Origin: Canna indica
Taxonomy: Eukaryota > Streptophyta > Magnoliopsida > Zingiberales > Cannaceae
DNA: 64,000 nucleotides
Direction: 5' to 3'
Assembly: GCA_034359265.1 (NCBI GenBank)
Contig: CP136896.1
Span: 4,743,501 to 4,807,500, forward strand
The notes below the pieces were generated by a model. The model searched no databases. It was not told the DNA's origin and was given only the letters and a program-made list of their open reading frames with translations. Position 1 is the first letter of the stretch. Each line of letters begins with the position of its first letter. The translations under genes were made by a program, and so were the position numbers. Positions 1 to 8,294 of the stretch are shown piece by piece.

Positions 1-2
1 CT

Positions 3-332
3 GATCGCACAAAGAAATGCAAATGCTTTATCTGTGGCGAGGAAGGCCACTTTGCTAGGGAATGCAATAGGAAACAAGGTAATATAGCCAGAGCGGCTAT
101 TATAGAAAATCTGGATCTTCTAGAAGATTGGGATGTACTGTCAGTAGATCTGAACGAGCCAGATAGTGATGCAATTTGCTCGTTTTCAGAAGGAGAAAAT
201 GCCTTATCTCTGGATACATCAGAACTTCCCTATGAATCAGCTTTTGTCTTAATTATTGAAGACTCAGAAGATCCAGCAGAGGATTACATTCTAATGGTGA
301 CAACTACTGATTCTGCCACCACAACAAAATAA
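3..332 (+). pseudogene. Endogenous pararetrovirus coat-protein C-terminal fragment (lineage A)
   Basis: Open frame entering from the left edge, so its start lies outside the window. It carries a retroviral-type CCHC zinc knuckle (Cys codons at 24, 33 and 63, His at 48; spacing C-x2-C-x4-H-x4-C) with the core CGEEGHFAREC, typical of the nucleic-acid-binding tail of badnavirus/tungrovirus coat protein, followed by an acidic linker. An in-frame TAA at 330-332 ends it; the frame then continues without shift into the protein at 369, so this stop is a single nonsense lesion in what was one polyprotein. The minus-strand copy at 8295-11140 has no stop at the same place. Family assignment is strong; the absence of function is inferred from the stop. 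Confidence 0.8.
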
Positions 333-368
333 AATAATTGGAGAACAACCATTACACTGCCAGACATC

Positions 369-3300
369 ATGAACAATTGCGTACACAGATGGGAGAACAA
401 CAGTCCTGAAATTACAAAAGGCTGTGAACGTTGCACCTGCTGTAAAGAGTTCACAAATCCAAAAATGCGAGCTCACTGTAGAAACTGCCTTCTGACCGTC
501 TGTCCGATGTGTTCAAGATTTAACCTTGGACGGAAGTTAACTATCATAAAGTCCAATTTTCCAGTTTACCAAGACACAGATAGTCTGATCAAGGAACTAC
601 TGGACTATACAAAATACCTACTGGCTGAAAACGACTTCCTCAAAGCAGAAAATGCAAAGCTCGTACAGGAAATTGAGCGCCTGAAGGTCAAAGATGATAT
701 AGAAGATCTGGAAGAAGAATTTAACATGCTAAGTATAGAGGAGGAAGAGAGAAAGAGGAAAGGAAAGACACCAATGGCCTCTAAAGATAACAGTCAAGAA
801 AGTCATATCCCTAAACAACAGAGTGGGATAATATTTAAAGAATCTGCTAACAAGATGTCCACAGAAGATGAAAATACTCCTCAGGAGTATGCTACAATTG
901 CGGACAAGATAGATCACCCAAAAGGTAAACGTATTCTGAATCGTCTTTACAATATGGTGATTATTATGGAGATTCCGCAGGTTAAGCCATTTAGAGTACA
1001 GGCCATCTTAGATACAGGCGCAACTGTGTGCTGTATCGATATGGACTCCATACCTCAAGACGCACTAGAACCAAGTGCATATCCCATACTCATTAATGGG
1101 GTAAACTCGCAGCAACTGGCGAGCATGAAGTTAAAAAATGGCCACATGATGATTGAAGAAAACAGGTTCAAAATACCTTTCACCTACGCCTTTCCAATGA
1201 GCAAAAAGGATGGTATACAAATGCTCATAGGATGTAATTTCATACGAGCAATGCAAGGCGGGGTACGTATAGAAGAACAGTCCATCACCTTCTATAAGAA
1301 GGTTACAACCATCATAACCAGAAATGATACAGAGGTATCTGCGACAGCAGCCATTGACGAGCTCTGCTTAACTGAAGAAGAATATTTGGATGTATTAAGT
1401 GCTACAACTTATGATGAGGAGAAAGAATCTGAACGATTCAAGAAGAGATTCCAGCCATTACTTCAGAAATTAAGGGAACAGGGGTATATTGGAGAAAACC
1501 CCCTAGCACACTGGCAGAAAAACCAAGTGACGTGCAAGATTGATATCATCAATCTAGATCTGACTATCCAAGACAAACCACTCAAGCACGTAACGCCTGC
1601 CATGAAAGATCAGTTTGATCAACACATACAGAGTCTCTTACAACTAGGAGCAATTAGACCAAGCTCCAGTCGGCACCGCACAATGGCAATAATAGTCAAT
1701 TCAGGCACTACTATTGATCCTATAACAAAAAAGGAAATCAAAGGAAAGGAACGAATGGTCTTTAACTACCGAACCTTGAATGACAACACTTATAAAGACC
1801 ACTACAGTCTGCCTGGAATCAACACAATCCTGAAGCGCGTTGGGAACAGCAAAATCTTCTCTAAATTTGATCTCAAGAGTGGGTTCCACCAGGTAGCAAT
1901 GGACCCAGACTCAATTCCCTGGACCGCTTTCACAGTACCTGGAGGGCTATATGAATGGCTCGTAATGCCCTTTGGTTTGAAGAATGCTCCGTCGATATTC
2001 CAACGGAAGATGGACCGGTGTTTTGAAGGTACGGAGGATTTTATAGCTGTATATATTGATGACATTCTAGTATTTTCAGCTACTGAAGACGAACATGCAC
2101 AACATCTTAAGAGGATGTTACAAATATGTGAAAAATGGGGCTGGTCTTATCACCCTCAAAGATGAAGATTGCAGCTGAAGAAATTGAGTTCTTGGGAGCC
2201 ATAATAGGGAAGAACAAAATCAGACTCCAGCCTCATATCATTAAGAAGATCGTGAATTTCGATGAGGAGGAACTAAAGACAAAGTCTGGATTGAGAGTCT
2301 GGTTAGGCATACTCAACTATGCTCGAAGTTACATCCCTAATATGGGAACCCTACTGGGGCCCCTATACTCCAAAACGGGACCTCACGGAGACAAAAGAAT
2401 CAAACCCTCAGACAGAACCTTAATTGCAAAGGTAAAAAGCCTGGTTCAAAGTCTACCAGACCTTGAGTTACCACCCCCAGATGCTTATATTATTCTTGAA
2501 ACAGATGGTTGTATGGAGGGTTGGGGTGGAGTTTGCAAGTGGAAGAAACAAAAATATGATAAAAGACAGTCGGAAAGAGTCTGCGCCTACGCCAGCGGTA
2601 AATTTCCGGTGGTTAAATCCACGATTGACGCAGAAATCCATGCTTGCATGGAAACCTTAAATGCCCTCAAGATACATTATTTGGACAAGAAGGAAATAAC
2701 ATTGAGAACGGACTGTCAAGCCATCATTAGCTTCCACAATAAGTCCAACCAAAATAAGCCGTCAAGGGTAAGATGGCTTAATTTTATTGACTTCATCACA
2801 GGCACGGGAATTCAAGTTAACTTTGAACATATAGACGGAAAGCTGAACGTCTTAGCCGATGCCCTATCACAGCTGACCACGAAGTTAGTAATACTTGAAG
2901 AGGTTTCAGAACCAATGATAGAACATCTGATGAATCTTGAAGAAGCAATTGATGAAACTCAAGGGGCACCCTTAGAGGTGCTACAAGCACTAAGTACCAC
3001 CATCAAGGCTTTAAGCAACCAGATAGTTCCTGAAACAACCGTAAACACTCTCATTGCTTGGGATGACGAAACCCAAGAAATCATTGAAGACAACAATGAG
3101 GCTATTAGTATCCTAATGGAAGAGATGACCATACAAAGGCATGAGTACTATGATTACTATCCTGAGACCAAACAATACTTCTCGGATAGCCCATTACGAT
3201 GGGAGGAGCTCCCCTACTGGGAGGATTACATGAGTTAAGCAATACAACGGGCAAAAGAAGAAGAAGCCCAAGCTCAAGCCCAGTTTGAAGCAAGTCTCAC

Positions 3301-3571
3301 AAGAATAAGCCAAGAAAAGAAATTGAAACGGTTCAAGCTTGATGAACAAGATAAACCGGAATGTTCCTATTGCCGTATTAGTGATGAGGAGCGTCTGGCA
3401 GAATACGCTCAACAATTATTTGAAGAACAACAATTATTCACAAAGGCTATGATAGCATTATTCGAGGATAATGAAGAATTCCTACGGAACAAACCTACAA
3501 CATCAAGCAGCGAACCACGGGATCCTGAAACCATCAGGAAAGGAAAATATCCCGCGGAGGATCACGGCTAA
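369..3571 (+). pseudogene. Endogenous pararetrovirus polyprotein: Cys-rich motif, protease, reverse transcriptase, RNase H (lineage A)
   Basis: Badnavirus/tungrovirus-like ORF3 product in the usual order. A second Cys-rich motif lies at about 381-515, an aspartic protease with DTGA near 1010-1030, the RT with KFDLKSGFHQVAM near 1865 and the catalytic YIDD near 2052-2063, and RNase H (TDGCMEGWGG near 2500, LRTDCQAI near 2700, DGKLNVLADALS near 2830). It is not functional: besides the stop at 330, a one-base loss near 2140-2145 shifts the frame just after the RT palm, and a TAA at 3236-3238 interrupts the tail, which then runs in the same frame to 3571. Compared with copy B the sequence is clearly diverged throughout, so A and B are different viral lineages rather than a recent duplication. 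Confidence 0.9.
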
Positions 3572-3663
3572 AACAAAAGACTGGCCGCCTGAGTCGATGG
3601 ATCCTCATTAAAATCCATCATTACTAATGTACATTAATAACTTGTTTGTTTTTGTTTATGTAG

Positions 3664-4092
3664 ATGATCTTTGACAGCCTACAACTGCAGGCCGTAACAA
3701 ATAGAGGCACCCTATGGAGCACCAAGAAAAGCCTCTCTACCGCGCAGCACTGGGCAGTATTGGGATTCGTCACTGAAACATCCACGGGCCTAATGGAGCT
3801 CGAGCGACTTATTGGGAAGGTTCTATTCAAACGTCCTCAAACGCCCCAAAAGAAGACAAAGTGGGCCGATAAGATTCAGAACCTTCACAAAGCCCAAGCC
3901 CTGAAAGCTATCACAGAACTTGATAGGCTCATAGCAGTGACCTACCTGCAGAAAGCAAGGATAGAACAACTGAGCACGAACCACCACTGGGAAGAGGATG
4001 TGTTAGAACTTGTGACACATCACATCAAGAACCTTGAACAGTGCCACCAAATGATCAATTGTGCACGCGAAAGCATCACTTACGATGTGTAG
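3664..4092 (+). CDS. Intact small 3' viral ORF, ORF4-like (lineage A)
   Basis: 142-residue open frame downstream of the RNase H region. It has no recognised domain; it is mostly helical and charged, with conserved blocks shared with the lineage B homologue at 7247-7603 (QHWAVL/QRWAIL, LERLIGK/LERLTGK, LQKARIEQ/LQRARLEQ). Being open in both lineages while the polyproteins are broken, and conserved at protein level, suggests a real viral gene. Its position after the RT/RNase H gene matches ORF4 of rice tungro bacilliform virus, not ordinary badnaviruses, whose extra ORFs lie upstream. The start codon is immediately preceded by a T-rich tract ending in TAG (3640-3663), which looks like a splice acceptor; tungrovirus ORF4 is known to be made from a spliced RNA. 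Homology to RTBV P4 itself is not established here. Confidence 0.55.
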   Translation: MIFDSLQLQAVTNRGTLWSTKKSLSTAQHWAVLGFVTETSTGLMELERLIGKVLFKRPQTPQKKTKWADKIQNLHKAQALKAITELDRLIAVTYLQKARIEQLSTNHHWEEDVLELVTHHIKNLEQCHQMINCARESITYDV

Positions 4093-4781
4093 TGACATAA
4101 AGGCACCAATAATTCAGTTGCTCCCAGCTAAGGAGATAAGAAGGAATCTTCAGTCCCAGTCAGCCAAGCTGTATCGTAGCTGTAAAGTATATGTGCATTA
4201 TTAAAGTATGTGCATTATTGTACGAGAGGTTCACTTTGTCAAAAGCTAAAGCAGTAAGTGGACGATGGGGCCCAGAAAGAGCACCCGCACTTACGCCTTA
4301 CTGTAGAAGTACAACAATCTGATAACGTGCCATAAGATGCTCTGCAGTACCAAAGCAAGCAATATCTATTGAAGATAGGATCGAATCTCGAAAGGACGAT
4401 GCATTATTAAAGCTTATCACCTTTGCGTCACGTCAGAACCACTTTTTAGCTGTAAAGCTTGTACAATAAGTGAAGGAATCTTATCTCCAAACTGTAGAAG
4501 TACAATAATTCAACAGACGATGGGGCCCAATGAGCACCCGTGTTGATTATTGAATCTCATCTAGAGAGTTCCTCTTGTTCTATATAAACCCATGAGAGCC
4601 TGAGTGCAGAACACACTCAAGACCTGAGAAGTTCTACTACTCTCTCTACTATTACTCCTTGTAAACATTTCCTAAGCTTGTAAGCTTTGAATCAATTTCA
4701 AGTTTCCTCATTACAACTCTGCGTTTTCAATAGCCCGTAGTTGTTTTCGAGAAGACGCTTCCGCCATTTTTCCTTGGTATC
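4093..4781 (+). promoter_or_regulatory. Viral intergenic region with complete pararetroviral promoter and leader (lineage A)
   Basis: Non-coding region between ORF4-like and the viral genome origin. An as-1-like activator half-site cluster (GCGTCACGTCAG) lies at about 4425-4436, and a strong TATA box (CTATATAAAC) at 4580-4589 with a CT-rich start region about 30 bases downstream, the arrangement of caulimovirid 35S-type promoters. Within it, a block around 4250-4315 (GACGATGGGGCCCA, GAGCACCCG, CTGTAGAAGTACAA) recurs at 4485-4555, an internal promoter duplication. The leader runs to 4781 and ends in TTGGTATC, the start of a tRNA-Met primer-binding site, where lineage B sequence is abruptly joined. 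Transcription would run rightward into copy B. Confidence 0.7.
4774..4781 (+). other. Partial tRNA-Met primer-binding-site motif at the lineage A/B junction
   Basis: TTGGTATC matches the first bases of the usual caulimovirid tRNA-Met binding site (TGGTATCAGAGC). The match stops at 4781 and polyprotein sequence of lineage B begins. In these viruses the minus-strand gap lies here, so the break coincides with the natural end of the viral DNA. The match is short and could be chance. Confidence 0.45.
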
Positions 4782-4782
4782 T

Positions 4783-7150
4783 AACAGACGGCAAGATTAA
4801 AACTCAAAGGAGGGCAGATGTCGATCGAAGACAACAAGTTCAAAATACCGTTTACCTATGCCTTTCCTATGGGAAAGAAAGACGGTATACAAATGTTAAT
4901 CGGATGCAATTTCATTAGAGCGATGCAGGGAGGAGTCCGCATCGAGGAACAGAATGTTACTTTCTATAAGAAGGTAACCACAATCAATACCAAGGCAGAC
5001 ATAGAAATAATTGCAAATACCGCCATTGAAGAATTATGCTTATCTGAAGAAGAGTATCTAGAAGTAAAGAATGCCGTGACTTATGACAATTTCCAAGAAT
5101 CCGAGAGATTCAAAAGAAAGTTCAATCCTCTTCTGAGTAAGCTGAGAGACCAAGGATTCATAGGGGAGAATCCTGTCCTACACTGGTCAAAGAATCAAAT
5201 TACGTGCAAGCTGGATATCATAAATCCAGAGATCACCATTCAAGATAAACCCTTAAAGCACGTCACCCCTTTGATGAAGGAACAATTTAACAGGCACATT
5301 CAAGCCCTGTTAAAAATCGGAGTGATAAGACCAAGTACCAGCAGACACAGAACCATGGCCATCATGGTAAACTCTGGAACAAGTATTGATCCCATTACAA
5401 AACAAGAAGTCAAGGGAAAAGAGCGCATGGTTTTCAACTATAAGTCCCTTAATGACAACACATACAAGGATCAGTATAGTCTGCCTGGTATTAATACAAT
5501 CCTCAAGAAAATCGGCAACAACAAAATCTTTTCAAAATTCGACCTGAAAAGTGGTTTTCATCAGGTGGCCATGGATCCTGAATCCATTCCATGGACTGCC
5601 TTCATAGTACCTGGAGGGCTGTACGAATGGCTTGTGATGCCTTTCGGCTTGAAAAATGCACCCTCAATATTCCAGAGGAAGATGGACCAATGCTTCAAAG
5701 GTACAGAAAATTTTATTGCCGTATATATTGACGATATTCTAGTATTTTCTGAAAATGAGGAACAGCATTCTAAGCACTTGAAAAGAATGCTTAGCATATG
5801 TGAAGAATGAGGCTTAGTTCTATCACCAACCAAGATGAAGATTGCAGCAAAGGAGATAGAATTCCTGGGAGCTATAATAGGAGATTGCAAAATCAGGCTC
5901 CAACCCCACATAATCAAAAGAATTATCAGCTTTGATGAAGAAAAGCTCAAAAGTAAAACGGGCTTAAGATCTTGGTTAGGCATATTAAATTATGCCAGGT
6001 CCTATATTCCCAAGTTGGGAACTCTGCTGGGACCACTTTATTCTAAACTCAGCCCACATGGAGACAGAGGCAGGTTCAGAATCTGCCCGATCTTGAACTT
6101 CCCCCACCAGGCGCATACATAGTACTCGAAATTGACGGATGTATGGAGGGCTGGGGTGGAGTATGCAAATGGAAGCATAAGAAGCAAGATCCTAGAAGCA
6201 CAGAGAAGGTCTGTGCATACGCCAGCGGCAAATTCCCTACCCTGAGATCAACTATAGATGCGGAAATCTACGCATGCATGGAGACTTTGAAGTCTCTTAA
6301 AATTCACTATTTGGATCAGAATGAAATTACATTGAGAACTGATTGCCAAGCAATAATCAATTTTCATAACAAATCCGCTCAGAACAAGCCCTCAAGGGTC
6401 AGATGGATCAATTTTGTTGATTTCATCACGGGGACAGGTATACAAGTAAATTTTGAACATATTGACGGGAAACTGAACATGCTTGCAGATTCCTTATCCA
6501 GGCTTACCACTAATATGGCCCGAATTCAAGAACCAGAATGTATCAACCATTATCTCAGCAACCTCGAAGGGGCACTATTAGAGGCTGAAAAGGCTCCACC
6601 GTCAATATTACAACAACTAAGGTGTACGGTTGAGAAGATAGATGACATCTTAACAAGCCAGTCGAAAGAAGAAACTGCTTACATGACAGCAACTTCATGG
6701 GATGAAGACTGGGAGGACATCTTTGAAGAAAATCTAAACGTGATCGAGGAAATAATGGATTTGGGTGTGACCACAGATGATAACATCCAACGTCCCAAAT
6801 GGGATGAACTACCCTATTGGGATGATTCTGAGGCAGAAGAAATCCTTAAACTTATGGTTCAAGAACCAGATGATCCTTTTCTGACTCAAGAAGCCCAAAA
6901 ACAAAAAGACAAAGTGGAAGTTATTGCCCTTCCAACACGCTCATACCCCCGCATAAATGAACCAGCTGAAAGTTCTAATGCGAGGGCAAATAAATTCAAA
7001 GATGATGAGATAAAGAAGATCATGCAAGAAATTCTCCAAACCGAAAAAGGCCCGGCTTTTGAAGAATCCCTACTGGAGTATAAAGTTTTTGATGAATCCC
7101 TACTGGATTATGAGACCCTTCGTAAGGGGAAATATCCAGCACTGAACTAA
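4783..7150 (+). pseudogene. Endogenous pararetrovirus polyprotein: protease C-terminal part, RT, RNase H (lineage B)
   Basis: Begins inside the protease domain, after the catalytic DTGA, and continues through RT (KFDLKSGFHQVAM near 5540, YIDD near 5725-5740) and RNase H (DGCMEGWGG near 6137, LRTDCQAI near 6338, DGKLNMLADSLS near 6466) to a stop at 7150 that seems to be the natural end of the polyprotein. Lesions: a TGA at 5808-5810 replacing a Trp codon in the same frame, and a deletion of about 43 bases near 6068 that removes part of the RT-RNase H connection and shifts the frame. The first 483 bases are almost identical to the inverted fragment at 8295-8777, but lineage A differs widely, so the inverted pieces belong to the B lineage. 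Confidence 0.9.
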
Positions 7151-7246
7151 AGAAGGCTTTTGACAACGGGGGAATGCGAAAAACCTCCTAAACAAATATT
7201 CGCAGTTATCTAATATTTATTTTGTTATTTCAAATTTTTTTTACAG

Positions 7247-7603
7247 ATGATTCTCGACGGACTTAAGGAGCTTGTGACTTTTAACCACACCGAGCAAAAC
7301 GCAAGAAAGGATATAACCAATGCGCAGCGATGGGCGATCCTCAGTAATGCAGCAGGCTTGGAAGAACTCGAGCGTTTAACTGGAAAATTGATGTTTAGGT
7401 ACCCAAGAACAGCAGACAAGGAACGTATGTGGCTAGAGATAATCCGCAACATCCATCAAACTCAAACAGACAAGGTTACTGAAGAACTTGGAAAACTATT
7501 AGCCATAGCCCACCTGCAAAGGGCTAGGCTTGAGCAAGTAGCTGGGAAAGGCCACTTCGTTCGAGGACATCAAGGAGGACCAACTGGGCTGAAGACGCTC
7601 TAG
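7247..7603 (+). CDS. Intact small 3' viral ORF, ORF4-like (lineage B)
   Basis: 118-residue open frame homologous to the one at 3664-4092 and slightly shorter at the C terminus. The ATG follows directly after a pyrimidine-rich stretch ending TTTTTTTTACAG (about 7223-7246), a near-ideal plant 3' splice site. The polyprotein stop lies 97 bases upstream. Conserved residues cluster in the central helical section (LEELERL, GKL, LQRARLEQ). No known domain is recognised. Retention of both the frame and the acceptor in two diverged viral lineages argues for a spliced viral product; function is unknown. Confidence 0.55.
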   Translation: MILDGLKELVTFNHTEQNARKDITNAQRWAILSNAAGLEELERLTGKLMFRYPRTADKERMWLEIIRNIHQTQTDKVTEELGKLLAIAHLQRARLEQVAGKGHFVRGHQGGPTGLKTL

Positions 7604-7853
7604 GGCCCGTTACCCAACATGTCAACAATCTGATAACGTGCCATAAGATGCTCTGCAGTACCAAAGCAAGCAATATCTATTGAAGATAGGATCGAATCTC
7701 GAAAGGACGATGCATTATTAAAACTTATCACCTTTGCGTCACGTCAGAACCACTTTTTAGCTGTAAAGCTTGTACAATAAGTGAAAGAATCTTATCTCCA
7801 AACTGTAGAAGTACAATAATTCAACAGACGATGGGGCCCAATGAGCACCCGTG
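7604..7853 (+). promoter_or_regulatory. Truncated viral promoter copy, upstream half only
   Basis: From about 7617 onward this is nearly base-for-base the same as 4310-4550, including the as-1-like site (near 7737-7749). It is cut off at GTGTT (7855), about 25 bases before the position of the TATA box in the complete copy, and joined to inverted coat-protein sequence. It can therefore supply activator sites but not a core promoter. Confidence 0.75.
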
Positions 7854-8150
7854 TTAATTTGTGCAGATGGTAAATTGTACCTTTCGTTGTAATGCTTTGA
7901 ATAACCTCCTGCCAAATTGTTGACCCTAGTATGAATCGCGGGTAGATCTCGTATAGGGTGGATTTGTCTCTGAGCAGAGGTTGATGCTGGTGGATACGCA
8001 GGTGGTCCCATTATTGGTTCTTTGGGAAGTCGGGTAAATGTTGACTCAGCAGTTGAAAATGCAGATTCTGTTATCCGCTGCGAATCCCTCTTGTCATTGT
8101 TTACTTCATTCATCAGTTGTCTCATCATGGGATATTCTAATTCTGCAGTA
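7854..8150 (-). pseudogene. Inverted viral coat-protein N-terminal fragment (duplicate)
   Basis: About 297 bases of the region upstream of the coat-protein core, read on the minus strand. It matches 10537-10833 at a constant offset of 2683 bases with a single difference seen (TTCATCAG versus TTTATCAG), so it is a very recent duplicate of part of the large minus-strand fragment. Both ends are abrupt junctions: to the promoter copy on the left and to movement-protein sequence on the right. Confidence 0.85.
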
Positions 8151-8294
8151 ACACCTGCAAGGAAACCAATGGATAATACGACCAGTTGTCCTTACTTCTA
8201 CAGCAAATCCACAAACAGCAAACTTCAGAACCAGATCTGACGGATCTCTTGCTGTCCAATTTTTGGATTACAAAATTACAAACACAGGACCCAA
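8151..8294 (+). pseudogene. Viral movement-protein fragment, downstream part
   Basis: A plus-strand open frame continuing the movement-protein domain seen at 11141-11474. Its first 32 bases (8150-8181) repeat the last 32 bases of that fragment (11443-11474) and it then runs on through residues typical of the region between movement and coat proteins. It ends where the minus-strand RT-proximal piece begins (8295). Assignment follows from the overlap with the recognisable fragment; alone it would be too short to name. Confidence 0.6.
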
